A program made the translations under genes and the position numbers. A stretch of DNA of 64,000 nt from Cervus elaphus (lineage: Eukaryota > Chordata > Mammalia > Artiodactyla > Cervidae), in NCBI RefSeq assembly GCF_910594005.1, contig NC_057835.1:43238001-43302000 (forward strand). Reading direction: 5' to 3'. Position 1 is the first letter of the stretch. Each line of letters opens with the position of its first letter. Below the pieces are notes generated by a model that was not told the origin of the DNA, made no database searches, and saw only the letters and a program-made list of their open reading frames with translations. This document shows positions 1 through 11,920 of the stretch, piece by piece.

Positions 1-60
1 ACCAAAGGCTCAATGGATGCTGTCCCCATCTCTCTAGGAAATACACATGAAATAAAAACA

Positions 61-264
61 ACATTTACTGAATGATTACTGTGTACCAAGAATGATTCTA
101 AAATTTTGCTTGTCTTACCTTATGGAACCTTTACAACAACTCTTTACTGAGTAGGGGCATTACTTTCTGCATTTTTTGGAAGAGAAGACTGAGGCTTAGG
201 GAGCAGGGAGGACTTGCCTATGATCATACAGCTAGTTGGAGAGGAGCCAGAATTACATCTGGAG
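61..264 (+). mobile_element. MIR SINE, degraded
   Basis: Ancient mammal-wide tRNA-derived SINE. The order of recognisable blocks is that of MIR: an 'actgtgtaccaag' block, a 'ttacaacaactcttt...gagtagg' block, then 'agaagactgaggcttaggga' and 'catacagctagttggagaggagcc'. It is heavily mutated, as expected for its age. Non-coding; an open frame on the minus strand across it is chance. Confidence 0.8.
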
Positions 265-1061
265 CAAGTTTTCTTAATCTCTGCAGGAGATGCACCATCC
301 AGACAGACAAGGAAGACATAGAAAGAGGAAAATATAAATGTATGAGAAAACACTTTAAGAAATAAATATATATAGTTAACCTAAAATATTAAAAGCCTGT
401 TTTGTTTATTGTACAGAGAATGGTAGCTGAGGAACCACTTGTTCAAAAAGTGAGTTAGAGGATTATAAACCGAAACTTTATAGTTTACAGCATGCCCAGA
501 TTTGGGAATTTGCTAAAGAGATTATTGAGTGTCCTTTTAGTGGAGAACTAGGCACTGTCTAATGGTACATTATGGGGACTATTTTATTGTAAAGAGGTGT
601 GCACGTTTGATAAATCGTCTATTGACTAAGCTATTCTATAACTCAGTAGGGGTAGAGTAGAAAACTAATAGCAATGGAAAGAATTTTTGTCCATAGTAAT
701 GCAAACAAATTTAGTCTGGTAGAGGAATGATTATCAGCCTCTAAAAACTCCAAATATTATATTTTGTTATCTAACATTTGCAACATCACATTTAAGAAAT
801 GTTATTTTAACAAGTTTTGCATTCATTCACAAATTAAATTCATTTCAATATTCTTGGCTGTCTATATACATCTGTTTTTCAAATTCTTTTTTGAGCTAGT
901 CTTTTTAATATCTTACTGAAGCCTTTGTTACTTAATAGGCAAACTAAAATTTTTAGCACATGTTCATTTATTATTTACATGAGAGTTATATTTGTAATTT
1001 TTCAGAAATTATACTTTGGTAAACATTTTAGGATTAAAACAAAAAGAAAGCAAAATGACTA
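265..1061. other. unique AT-rich DNA, no feature seen
   Basis: No open frame of note, no recognisable repeat and no promoter-like composition. Interspersed mammalian non-coding DNA. Confidence 0.5.
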
Positions 1062-1290
1062 AATTTTACTGAGTGCCTGTTATAAGTTCAGGATTGGTTA
1101 AACCCTTTTCACATATTAGCTATTTTAATCTTCATAATAACTCCACTTGGTAAAATAATTGATTTACCCATTTTACAAATGATGAAAATAAGAATGACTA
1201 AATAATAGCTTGCATGCCCTGTGCTTGATCTAGTAAGTGAGGGAAGTGGTCTGAGTCTAAGTCTATGTGACCACACAGCCTTTGATTCCT
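1062..1290 (+). mobile_element. MIR SINE, degraded
   Basis: Second MIR copy in the same orientation as the one near the window start. Blocks matching the family include 'ttttactgagtgcctgt', 'atcttcataataactcc' and 'tttacccattttacaaatga', followed by a diverged 3' part near 1250-1280. Confidence 0.75.
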
Positions 1291-4200
1291 TCTCTAGGAT
1301 CAGACTTTTTATTCCTGTATTTGGAAACTAAAGAGCATATCATTTTACAAGGAAACATTTATATTTATTTAAAAGTATCTATTTTAGTATATATCATGTA
1401 GTTCTCAAATATTTTCTGAATTTCAGCAATTTTTTTTCTTCCAAGCTAATTTAACGGATAGTATCTAATACTAACTGAATATTTCCTATTGGAAGTATTT
1501 TAGTTCCAGGAAAGTGAAAACACTATTGAGAATTTATTATCAGTTTTAGACATATATGATGATATTTTCAGTTGGCAATAGATAACAGGTGAGGCTTACG
1601 TATCTGTTTTATTGTTATTTTCATTTTTAAAATAATTATGTATATTCTTATAGCTTAACTTATTATGTCTTTCAAAAGATTTTGACTATTTGATGACATT
1701 CTAAAATCTAGGTGATGATGAGTTCAATGTTGGAATTGATGGTGGCATTCGAATGACCATATTAATGGTAGGACCAGACTTAAGGGTCTATTGATCTTTT
1801 TTTGTTTTCGTTTTTTCCATTAGCCTTTATATTGATGATCCCTAGATTTTCTGGTTGTTTGAAGCTCATTCTCTTTGTATTCCCTGGGAAGGACTCTTGG
1901 GAACAATAGTCCACAAACTCTTGCATTTCATAACAAGCTGTCTGAGGTTATACTTAAAGACCAGCTTGGCTTGGTTATAAAATGTGCAGACTCTTATTTT
2001 CTTCAGCATTTAAAATGTGTTACTCCATTAACTTCTATCAGATTTTCTAACCTATAATATTATTTTATTTTATAGTTTCTACATTTTTTATGTTCTCTAA
2101 GGTGATTTTGAAATACTAAATTATAGTTTTTATTTCCTTTGTAGGCATGATTTACTAGCTGACTTTCATTTTTTTAATGGGGAGCATTATAATTATTTTA
2201 CAACTTACAAATGAAAATTTGGAATCAATGCAATGCTTTTATCTTGTTCACTTTTTTAAAAAAAGTAGCACATGATTGTAATTTCAGAAAAAAGTATTGG
2301 GCATGATTTCTTTCTTAGTTCATGGCTCTGAGATTCATTTTCACAAAGTGATGAAAACAATATGATTCTGTGATTTCCTCATTGTTTTATTTTGCTTAAA
2401 GAGAGGTTGAGTATCTTATAGACCTTCCTTTTCTGTGTTCCCTTACTATTTGTTGAAATTTTTAATATTCATTATTTTTAAATTATGTTATAAAGATGAG
2501 TAGAATGTGGCCTAATGTGTTCTTCATATTGGTCTACCAGTGTTTTCAAATTGTGTATAAAGTTTCTACGTAAATTCTATACATTTCCACATAGCGAGTT
2601 CACCCAAGTTCATGTCCATTGAATCAGTGATGTCATACAACCATCTCAAATTATAACAGAATTCATAATAATTTTACATGCTTAAGGTATAGCCTAATGA
2701 GCTTCTGAAATTTCTAGTTTTATTACATGAATTTGTTGAAAAAATCCAATCAATTTGGAAGTGACATATCTTTTATTTGAAGTATTTAATAGCACATATA
2801 CAAATAAGAACATTAAACTGCAAAATTATTTTAATATTAGACCTAACACTAATAGAAATTGATTAACTTTTCAAGTGCATGGAAGAAAACTTGAAGATGA
2901 GTGAACTTAATGTAAAAGAACAGCCATTTGATCTAAATGAAAAGTCATGTTTCACAGGGAAGTTTAAAAACATAGTTCTTGTGGCTTCTTCATTAAACTG
3001 TAGTCTTCAGCATGGTCTTCTTAAAATAACTTCTAACTTGGAAAAAAATGCTGCTGCTTCTATGGCAAATTTTTGTGTTTTGGTTTTCATGGAGTTATGA
3101 TATTCTGAGGGCTGTATGTTGAATAACATATAGCCACAAATATTTTGTGGAAGTTGTATATTTATCATCAATCTTTTGGGATACATAAATTCTATATTTA
3201 ATATTTCCTTATGCATAAACATTCATAGTTTTGAGCTCATTGTCATCAAAAGGGATTATTTACAAAAAATAAAAGTTATATACTGCCATCATACAATAAA
3301 TGACAATGCACTCCAAGTATGGGACGCATGCCTCTATATCCCTATATCTTGCAAATACATGCTATAATTTCCCAAAACATACAGGGACCACATATACTGG
3401 CAAAACTGCAGATCTTTCAGGCCAAAGCACAGTTCACCAACTGGTAGTCTGATAGTGTGATCTATCTTCTAGGGCGAAACATAAGATATGACAAAGCAGG
3501 CTGGTATATACATGGGTTGCAAAAGCACCCAGCAGCAAATAATTCTCTCATCACCTGTAGAGGTTGTAAAGAGCCTTTAGCTATTGTTCTCAGAGCACAC
3601 TTATTAGTAAATCCCCTGTGTGTTTTCCTAGAATATGTGTTATCAGTTACATGGTATCTGGGAAGAATTAGGCAAAGCTACTTAACTCAATTCATTACAC
3701 ATGCATCTCACACAACACTGGACTGACTGTGGAAGATTCTGAAAGGAAAACAGATATCACATCCTTACTTAATTTACTGCAAATATTGGGAATTATTAAG
3801 ACATGAAAAAAGCAAATAAACAAGATTTTTCCTAAGCCAGATGAAACACCAGGACAACAAAACTGTAAGCTGGGACATTCCTTTCTGAACCAAATGACGG
3901 GTGTGGTCATCATATCACGTACCCTATTCCTCTATATGCCCAGCTCTGTTTCTGGGCCTCCCATTCGCTTCTGGACTATTGCCTGAACCAACAGCCTGAA
4001 CAGAAACCGTCGCTGTGTCTGTTCCATCCAGAGTTCAGCTGCCTTGGGTTCTGTCCTGATTCTTTTTGAGATTCTGGTTTACAGAAATGTTATCTTGAGG
4101 CCAACCAAGTGTTTTTAAAAATTTATCCATTATTACTATGTATTTGGGACACGGGGCATATGTTAAAGTACAATTATCTGCCACTTTGAGTAGATGTCTC

Positions 4201-4892
4201 ACAGTTTTTTCTCAGTGAAAAATCCTTATTTTTCTCATTCTATAATGTCACATATAGAACATACCTTTTTTCTATATTAATATAACTTAGTCAAACAAAA
4301 CTTACTAAATCCTCATCTTTACAAAGACATCAATAAAGATTCTAATATCAACTAAAAAATGAAATAGAACATAAACAAAATGATTGATTTGAAAGAATTA
4401 TACTAAAATGGAACTAAATTTGAATTTGACTATTTTCATTTCCATATTTATACAATTTTTTTTGGAATAACAATAATTCCAGTTGTAGCAAAGCTAATCT
4501 GTAACTTTTTTTTTACCAGCATATAACTGGAAATTTAATTTTTCTTCTTACTTCACACTAAGTATTCATATCTCTTGTGATAATATTAAACATACTAAAT
4601 ATGAAAATATATTAATTAGTAAACAGAGTTATATGAGCAAAATAATAATCAGAAACCAAAGTGTTAACAAACTGTGTTTTACTTTTTTGAAGAATTTTGT
4701 TATGGAATACTTCAGAATAAAGTGATTTTAGATTTGAATAATTTACAAAGAAGAATATATTAGTTTTTAAATAATGAATTCCACATTTATGCTTTCTTCC
4801 TATTAGTAATGGAAACAAAATTTGCATATAATCATCAATTTGCAGATTTTTTGAAATATTATATTTATGTTATGTCTTGGAGGTATTTAAAC
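1291..4892. other. 3.6 kb of mostly unique AT-rich DNA
   Basis: No repeat family could be assigned. Open frames are short (under 90 codons) and carry no recognisable domain. About 3880-4090 is locally richer in GC than its surroundings and contains CpGs; it could be an eroded LTR or an unrecognised exon-sized element, but nothing decides between these. Confidence 0.4.
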
Positions 4893-5210
4893 TAGCTCAA
4901 CCAGTCCATCCTAAAGGAGATCAGTCCTGGGTGTTCATTGGAAGGACTGATGTTGAAGCTTAAACTCCCAATACTTTGGCCACCTGATGCGAAGAGCTGA
5001 CTCATTTGAAAAGATCCTGATGCTGGGAAAGATTGAGGGCAGGAGGAGAAGGGGACGACAGAGGATGAGATGGTTGGATGGCATCACTGACTCAATGTAC
5101 ATAAGTTTGGGTAAACTTTGGGAGTTGGTGGTGGACAGAAAAACCTGGCGCGCTGTGGTTCATGGAGTCGCAAAGAGTTGGACACGACTGAGCGACTGAA
5201 CTGAACTGAA
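4893..5210 (+). mobile_element. BovB LINE, 5'-truncated 3' end
   Basis: Only the last ~318 bp of this RTE-type LINE remain. 4987-5199 still encodes, uninterrupted, the C-terminal ~70 residues of the BovB polyprotein, including the basic 'EGRRRRGRQRMRWLDG' stretch and the terminal 'TRLSD'. The element ends in the diagnostic 'ctgaactgaactgaa' repeat. No clear TSD could be read. A typical 5'-truncated dead copy. Confidence 0.92.
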
Positions 5211-6854
5211 TAGGTTTCAAAGGATTTGAATGTGTACCATTTGACTACAGTAAATAAGCTCAGTCTTTCATTTCATATAGTTAAATAGAGTACTTGTTAT
5301 GATTGAATAAAACATTTGCATATGATATAAAGGCATTCTCCCTGAGCAACTAATAATGTCATGAATTGAGAATGTTCAGATTAACAGCAATTATTTTGGC
5401 TTGAAAATAGTGTTCTGGGTACGAGAACAATAGGGAGGTAGGAAATAGGAAGGTAAGAAATAGGAGACCAATTGTGGAAGACATCAAATGTTTCCAGAAG
5501 CTTTTGGCCTTTATTCTATGGACCAGTGGAAGGAAGAACAGATTTTTTTTATTTAAGTGAACATCGTGATCAAATTTGTGCTTCAATGAGATAAATATGC
5601 TGGAAAAGCAAGTCAAAAGATAATTTGGAAAGCTATTGTTTCAAAAGAGGTAATGAGTGTGGTGTCTGTGAAAATAAAGAAGGAGTAGATAGAAAAATAT
5701 TGTGGCATTAAAATGAGAAAGTGAATGAGAGGCCTCATAAAGGGAATTTTTTTTATAAAAGAAGAAAAAATTGATTTTTGAGCCTGGGTGATGGAAAATT
5801 GATGATGTTAACAAGAAAAATCAGCAGCAAATATAAGTATAGTCACAGAATGAAGATGATGCATTCAGTTGTTTAATTTGTGGTATTGGCAGGACATACA
5901 GGTGATTGCCATTAAGCTGTTGGAAATATGACTGCATATTTGTTTCTTCAAATGAACACTTGCAAAAGCAATCCAAAGCTTCCCTTGAAATCCAAAAGAA
6001 AATTACATTATCATCACTGTTGGGAAACCTAATCAAAATGTAATTTGCAAAATATGTATTTTGCAATGTCCTTTGCATTCTTCTCTAAATTCTAATACAA
6101 AGGACTCACTGTATATTCAATAAATATATGGGAAGCTTGATGGTCTAGTTAGGATTTAGCATATGTACCACCATAACCTAGTTTTATTGCCAGGCTTGGA
6201 GACTGTTTAAATTCAGGGCCCATCACAATGCCTGGAATTTGGGAGATCCTCATGGATGAGACTGAAAAGACCAATGAATCAATGAGCACATCTTTGATTT
6301 TATGATAGGCTGGAAGATATTTGTGTTTCCTCTTTTGGTACAGTGTTATAGAAAATCTGATGGGGATACATGATGAAAGTTTTTGGGAAAAAGTTACATT
6401 GCTTAAGTATAACTAGAATGCCTTTGGTTGGACAGATTGAATTATGCAAGATGTTTATGGCTATCTGCACACTCATGAAGCAATAATCTTTAAAACTATT
6501 TGAAACATGGGGGCGGGAAATGGTATTTCTTAGTAAAATATGAAGTTATAATTGTTGCTATTAGAATTAGGAATTTCCTCAAGATAATTGTTGATGTCAT
6601 TCATGTCCATCTGTATAGGGTAATTGCTATTTGCCAATGACAACTGGAAACACTGCCAACATGTTTTTAAAGAGTATATGATTTAATGCATTTCTGTCTG
6701 ATTACAGGAGATTGTCAGAAGAGACTGTAGTCAATCCTTTGTATTCTTTGGGTCTTTAGTCCATCCTGTTTTTTGGCCATTGGAATCCTTTTTTAATGCT
6801 TGACTATAGCATCATAAATCTAATAGTAAGTCTCATGATCTAAACAGCAGTTGT
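5211..6854. other. unique AT-rich DNA
   Basis: No repeat or gene recognised. The few frames are 85 codons or shorter, lie on the minus strand and show no family signature. Confidence 0.45.
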
Positions 6855-7522
6855 GAGATTTCCCTGGTTGTCCAGAGGTTAAGACTTCACTTTCCAATGC
6901 AGAGAGTACAAGTTTGATCCCTGATCAGGGGACTAAGATTCTATGTACCTTGTGGCCAAAAAAACCAAGACATAACAGAGAAACATCATAACAAATTCAG
7001 TAAAGACTTTAAAAAAATGACCCGCATAATTAAAAAGAATTCGTTTGAACCAGTCCTAATGAGATGGATGAAGCTGGAGCCCATTATACAGAGTGAAGTA
7101 AGCCAGAAAGATAAAGAACATTACAGCATACTAACACATATATATGGAATTTAGAAAGGTGATAACGATAACCCTATATGCAAAACAGAAAAAGAGACAC
7201 AGAAATACAGAACAGACTTTTGAACTTTGTGGGAAAATGTGAGGGTGGGATATTTCAAAAGAACAGCATGTATACTATCTATGGTGAAACAGATCACCAG
7301 CCCAGGTGGGATGCATGAGACAAGTGCTCGGGCCTGGTGCACTGGGAAGACCCAGAGGAATCGGGTGGAGAGGGAGGTGGGAGGGGGGATCGGAATTGGG
7401 AATACATGTAAATCCATGGCTGATTCATATCAATGTATCACAAAACCCACTGGAAAAAAAAATAAATTAAAAAAAAAAAAATTAAAAAAATGACCCACAT
7501 AAAAAAATCTTAAAAAAAAAAG
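6855..7522 (+). mobile_element. CHR-2-type tRNA-Glu SINE, split by an L1
   Basis: The tRNA-derived head reads 'tttccctggttgtccagagg' with a B-box-like 'tttgatccctgatcagggga'. The characteristic tail ('acaaattcagtaaagacttt', then 'aaaaatgacccgcataa') follows at ~6990-7029. The rest of the tail resumes at 7484-7522, so a later L1 landed inside the SINE tail. The same family occurs at 11622-11920 and 55301-55397. Confidence 0.8.
7030..7483 (+). mobile_element. L1-BT-type LINE 3' end, 5'-truncated, with 19-bp TSD
   Basis: The segment holds the end of L1 ORF2 ('MRWMKLEPIIQSEVSQK' reading near 7061-7112, natural stop after 'YGI') and the ruminant L1 3' UTR, ending in an A-rich tail at ~7453-7483. 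It is flanked by 'aaaaaaatgacccgcataa' (7011-7029) and the same sequence with one mismatch (7484-7502). These form a 19-bp target-site duplication inside the older SINE tail. Confidence 0.9.
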
Positions 7523-7625
7523 CATATGCTTTAATGGAAAAGTGAAAAGCAATTGCAAATCAAGTGAAGGAAATGGCAGTAATTTATAAGATCTAATGCT
7601 ATGCTATACCAATACTTTCTATTAT

Positions 7626-7897
7626 GAGAGTATTGTGGGTTGAATTGTGTCTCCTCCTCCCAAAAAGATATATTGAAGTCCTCACCACCAGTACCCCAGA
7701 ATGTGCTCTTAGGTGGGAATAGGTTAGTTGCAGATATAATCTGTTGAAATCAGGATACATTGGAGTGGGGCCCACTGAGTCATCTGGGAAGCCCCTAGTC
7801 CTTAAAACTGTGAGATAATATATTTCTGTTCTGCCTTATATTTAACTCAACTGCTTTGTGGTGCTTTTTTAGGAGAACCTTGTGGAATTAATACAAA
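7626..7897 (+). mobile_element. MLT1-type (ERVL-MaLR) solo LTR, internally deleted
   Basis: Matches the MLT1 LTR at both ends: 'gaattgtgtctcctcc...aaaaagatatattgaag' on the left, and 'aactgtgagataatatattt' plus a degraded 'aattaatacaaag' end on the right. The central part expected after 'ggggcccactgagtca' is missing. An ancient non-coding retroviral-like LTR. Confidence 0.7.
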
Positions 7898-8608
7898 GAG
7901 CTAAATACATTGTTGGGTATGTCACACCCTTGTTTTTAGTCCTTTAACTGTTTCTATTACATTTGCAAGGAGGTGACAGCTGTATACAAGTGGACACACA
8001 TTTGTACATTCAGAATTTCCTATGTTTTGGGAAAATATGAATCAAATACTATACTAAGATTCTAACAATGTCTCGACATTTATTTCCTGGTACGTTGTAT
8101 CAGTTCCATCTTCTATTTGTTTTTAAAAGGTGAAACTACTATTAAGAACTACATACCAAGTTATAATTGCTATGAATCATTTAATGCATTGGAGACTAGG
8201 CCCAAGAAGATTGCATGTTTAATTTACTTTTGGTTTAAGCAGTTTGATGACAGTTTTTGAAAGAGATGACTGTGTGGATTTTTCTGAAATAATGGGAACC
8301 CATCATGTATTATGAAAAAGTGACATATTTATTCATCTTCATACTCTTTAGTTATTAAATAAAGTCTTTTGACATGAAAAACTTAATCATTAGTTCTTTT
8401 CTTGCTTGTATTTTGAGATATATTTATTAATTTTTATTTCTTTGAGGTATACAAGTAATTGTTTTTTAGGAATTTTTTTTAGTAAGATATTTCTATTGAC
8501 CATCAGAATATTCACTGAATATTTCCTTTACATTTAATTTTCTAATGATACATAAATATAAACCTTAGTTTTACAGACTTTCTATTGGAGTTAGAAATAG
8601 TATAGATT
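7898..8608. other. unique AT-rich DNA
   Basis: No recognisable repeat or coding potential. Confidence 0.4.
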
Positions 8609-8785
8609 TGGGCTTCACTGGTAAAGAATCTGCCTGTAATGCAGGAGATGGAGGTTCAATCCCTGGTCAGGAAGATTCCCTGGAGAAAGGAAATGGCAAT
8701 GCACTCCAGTAGTCTTGCCTGGAAGATCGCAATCTCTGGTGTCGCAAAAGAATTGGACACGATTTGGTGAATAAACAGCATCAAT
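8609..8785 (+). mobile_element. Bov-tA SINE
   Basis: The head 'gggcttcactggtaaagaat' lacks the usual 'ggctcagt' segment, so the Pol III A-box is lost. The body continues 'ggttcaatccctggtcagga', 'ggaaatggcaatgcactcca' and ends in a mutated 'gacacgatttggtga'. No TSD could be read. Confidence 0.88.
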
Positions 8786-9207
8786 AATCAACAACCTGTT
8801 AATCAGCAGTAAATATCATTTATCCTTTTAACATTTTAAAATACCTGTTTCATCCTGTTTTATGGAAAAGATTTCTGTTTCTCTGTGACTGTTTCCCTAT
8901 TCACTGTTAGCTTTAGAAGAAAAAGAAAACTGTCTTTTTCAAGATTTTCTATAACTAAACTAGAAATTTCTTATGCCCACCAATAACATGTTCCTGTCTA
9001 CAATTATTTCTAGATAGATATTTCTATTCTAGATACTTAATGCTATGGCAAATGATAAAGAGCTACTGCTTCAGTTCCTCTACCTTTGTAGATGGAAAAT
9101 TTTAAAGAATTTGGAAACACATAAAGTTGTATAAACTATGGGGTCATATCCTGTGAAGACCACTGATCACTCCTCTGTGAGAGAAAGCATGTTGATTCCT
9201 TTCCATG

Positions 9208-9236
9208 TTGTGTGTGTGTGTGTGTCTGTGTGTGTA
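9208..9236. repeat. (TG)n microsatellite, interrupted
   Basis: Alternating TG run with one C interruption, then 'tatgaa'. Likely length-polymorphic. Confidence 0.95.
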
Positions 9237-9432
9237 TGAATAACTGAGATGGTCAGTTTCTCACTCACACAAAAGTACTGAATGAAATATTCTTTTTTCT
9301 AAAAAGGGAAAGTACTGATGATTTCGATACATTTTGAAGGTCAGTAATGTTCAGCATAGAGCAATATGTGGAGAACAATAGCTCCTTAGAGAGTGGAAAA
9401 CATGGTACTCTCATTATCCATAATCTCAGCTG

Positions 9433-9446
9433 GTCACCATAGTAAC
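9433..9446 (+). promoter_or_regulatory. RFX X-box match
   Basis: 'gtcaccatagtaac' fits the X-box consensus GTNRCC-N(0-3)-RGYAAC at every defined position, with a two-base spacer. X-boxes bind RFX-family factors, notably upstream of ciliary genes. Here there is no adjacent recognisable gene, so function is unproven. A SOX-like 'aacaatag' lies about 60 bp upstream. Confidence 0.35.
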
Positions 9447-9516
9447 AGCATTTTATTTTCCAAGATGCAAGCCTTTATAGTTCTGTAGAATCCACTTCCT
9501 AGGCCTCCAGACACAT

Positions 9517-9534
9517 CAGCGGCATCTAGTGGTG
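9517..9534 (-). promoter_or_regulatory. CTCF-like site, imperfect
   Basis: The minus strand reads 'ccactagatgccgct', close to a common CTCF core (CCACTAGATGGCAG) but with C for G at one core position. It lies ~75 bp from the X-box, in a short CpG-containing segment that no repeat family explains. Confidence 0.2.
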
Positions 9535-10197
9535 AGACCTCTGCTGAAATATTTGCGCTTTACCGCCTGCTGTGTTATGTTGAAAACTGATGGTCTGCAC
9601 ATGTGCCTAACTATTCCTGTATTTTTCACTCATCATGATCGGTGACTATAATTTTTCAGAAAAATACTTCTGGATTGCCTGCAAAACAAAAAAGGTGAAA
9701 ATGTAAGCAAAAAGAAAGTTAGTTTGCTAATACTCTTATTAGAATTTTGCAAGGGAATTGGGGAGTATAGAGACATGTGTTTTTTCCAAACATAGAGGCA
9801 AGCTGGAAAGGTTTCGTTTCCAGATGATGAAATGGTTGCTCATAGAATACATAGAACTACCTTCCAGAATCTCTAGGAGATGAATTTATTAAAGATTCAA
9901 GGAGATTAGTAATAAATTCTGGGAGGAATTAAATCTTGCTTACCCACTTTTATTTTCTGATACTGTATCTCTTCTTTACTAGTCAATTTTTAGAAACCTA
10001 TGTAATGGTGGTTGTTATGTAAATCAGATACTTACCAGAGTTTAACCCAATCTCAGTGTAAATGGAGGAAATTCAGAAATTCTATTTAGTCTCCAGGGAC
10101 GTAGGGTAGAGTTTTGGAAAATGCATGGATGTTGGGTTGAGACCCAAACGTAGTCTTGCTTCTGTCATTTCATGGAGTTTTGAGCAAAAGCTATAGC

Positions 10198-10562
10198 TGT
10201 GGTCCTCATCTTGGCTGCATTTTAGAAGGAGAAGTCAGTCAGTACCAAACTTCATCTTGGACTAGTTGAAGCAGAATCTTTAGGAATACAACCTGAGCAT
10301 TACCTGAAAAAGGAATCTGAGGAACCAGACCTCAGAGTCTCCTGAACTGTGCAATAATGACAGTCACCGGTCTGACTTGAACCTTCTTCCTAGCAGCATG
10401 GGCCACTGATCATCAGCATCACTTGGGGGCTTGTTATAAATTAACACACATCTCAATAGGAGAAGCAATGAGAACCCATAGAGATTCTAATTCAGAAAAT
10501 CTAAGATGAGCCTGGGAATCTGTGTTTTTTAAAACGGATGCTTCTGTGGTGCTTAGCTTCCT
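10198..10562. mobile_element. MER5/MER20-like hAT MITE remnants
   Basis: Two diverged blocks resemble small non-autonomous hAT-Charlie elements: 'cctcatcttggctgcatttta' near 10203, and 'catcagcatcacttgggggc' near 10410 followed by 'agattctaattcagaaaatc' near 10483. Terminal repeats are eroded, so the family name is uncertain. Confidence 0.4.
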
Positions 10563-10739
10563 ATTGTAATAGAGGCTCTTACCTGGAAGTTACCTGGAGG
10601 GTTAAATAAAAACACTTATTTAACTGTTGCTCCTTTTTTCATGAAGTTAACTCATATTTCCTGATTCCCTCATATGTCCCAAGTCCTGTAACAGAGATGA
10701 ATGAATGAGTTGATGTGAGTAACACACAGGGTTAAAATC

Positions 10740-11548
10740 AGCTTGGAAGTAAATACTGGAGAGGGTGTGGAGAAAAGGGAGCCCTCTTAAACTTTTGGTG
10801 GAAATGTAAATTGATATAGCTACTATGGAGAACCGTATGGAGATTCCTTGAAAAACAAGGAATAAAACTGCCATAAGATCCCACAGTCCCATTACTGGGC
10901 ATATACCCTGAGGAAACCATAATTGAGAAAGATACATGTATCCCAATGATCACTGCAACACTGTTTACAAAGCTATGACAAGGAAGCAACCTAGATGTCC
11001 ATTGACAGATGACTGGATAAAGAAGCTGTGGTACATATATACAATGGAATATTACTCAGCCATGAAAAGGAATACATTTGAGACAGTTTTAATGAGGTGG
11101 ATGAACCTAGAGCTTATTATACAGAGTGAAGTAAGTCAGAAAGAGAAAAACAAATATCACTTATTAATGTGTACATGTGGAATCTAGAAAGAGGGTACTG
11201 ATGATGAACCTATTTTTAGGGGAGCAATGGAGACACATACGCAGAGAACAGATGTGTAGACACAATGGGGGAAGGAGTGGGTGGAGCAAATTGAGAGGGT
11301 AGCATTGGAACACATTCATCACCATATGTAAAATAGCCAGTGGGAATGTGTTCTATGACACAGGGAGCTCAAACCTGGTACTCTGTCACAACCTAGAGGG
11401 GTGGGATGGGGTAGGACGTGGGAGGGAGGCTCAAGAGGAGGGACATGTGTATGTCCATGGCTGATTCATATTGATGGATGGCAGAAACCAGCACAATATT
11501 GTAAGGCAACTATCCTCCAATTAAAAATAAATTTAATGAAAAAAGAAA
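10740..11548 (+). mobile_element. L1-BT-type LINE 3' end
   Basis: A 5'-truncated L1. It starts in the ORF2 carboxy-terminal region ('actggagagggtgtggagaa') and contains readable ORF2 C-terminus to about 11187 (residues 'YTMEYYSAMKRN' and 'IIQSEVSQKEK'). The 3' UTR follows, ending 'aattaaaaataaatttaatg' plus A-rich tail. It differs from the 7 kb copy in the 3' UTR, suggesting an older subfamily. An ORF2 shift lies upstream of the C-terminal frame. Confidence 0.88.
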
Positions 11549-11621
11549 ATAAAAGGATTCATTTGTCATATGCATATGAAAGAAATTTGAGCATAAAATA
11601 ACTTCAGACAAATAATTTTTA

Positions 11622-11920
11622 GAGACTTCCCTGGCAGTCCAGTGATTAAGACTCGGCTTTCCAAAGCAGAGATTGTGGGTTCCATCCTTTATCATGGAGC
11701 TCTATGTGTGTGCTCTGTCGCTTCATTCAGGTCCAACTCTTTGCAACCCCATGGAGCCCTGCCAGGCTCTTCTGTCCATGGGATTCTTCAAGCAAGAATG
11801 TGGGTTGCCAATCCCACATGGCTCAGGGTCAAAAAACCAAAACACAAAAGAGAAGCAATATTGTAACAAATTCATTAAAGACTTAAAAATGGTCCACAAT
11901 AAAAAACCTTTAAAAAGAGA
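11622..11920 (+). mobile_element. CHR-2-type SINE interrupted by a Bov-tA fragment
   Basis: Head 'agacttccctggcagtccag' and B-box region 'gggttccatcctttatcatg' are followed, after an insert, by 'tcccacatggctcagggtca' and the family tail 'caaattcattaaagactt' / 'aaaatggtccaca'. The tail matches the copy at 6855-7522. Confidence 0.8.
11706..11810 (-). mobile_element. Bov-tA 3' half, nested in CHR-2 SINE
   Basis: Antisense 3' portion of a Bov-tA: 'tccaactctttgcaacccca', 'tgccaggctcttctgtccat', 'attcttcaagcaagaatg'. It is 5'-truncated and lies within the body of the older SINE. Confidence 0.75.

Larger units (their letters stand above)
8786..10197. other. mostly unique DNA with a possible regulatory cluster
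   Basis: No transposable element is recognised apart from a short TG microsatellite. The part at about 9340-9620 is richer in CpG and in plausible transcription-factor sites than its neighbours and is annotated separately. A stretch near 10130-10200 faintly resembles an antisense MIR but is too diverged to call. Confidence 0.4.

Noticed and set aside
8609..8785. tRNA gene suggested by A-box/B-box-like sequence in this and other SINEs
   Set aside because: These are tRNA-derived SINE heads; they lack an acceptor stem and cloverleaf pairing and continue into Bov-A sequence.
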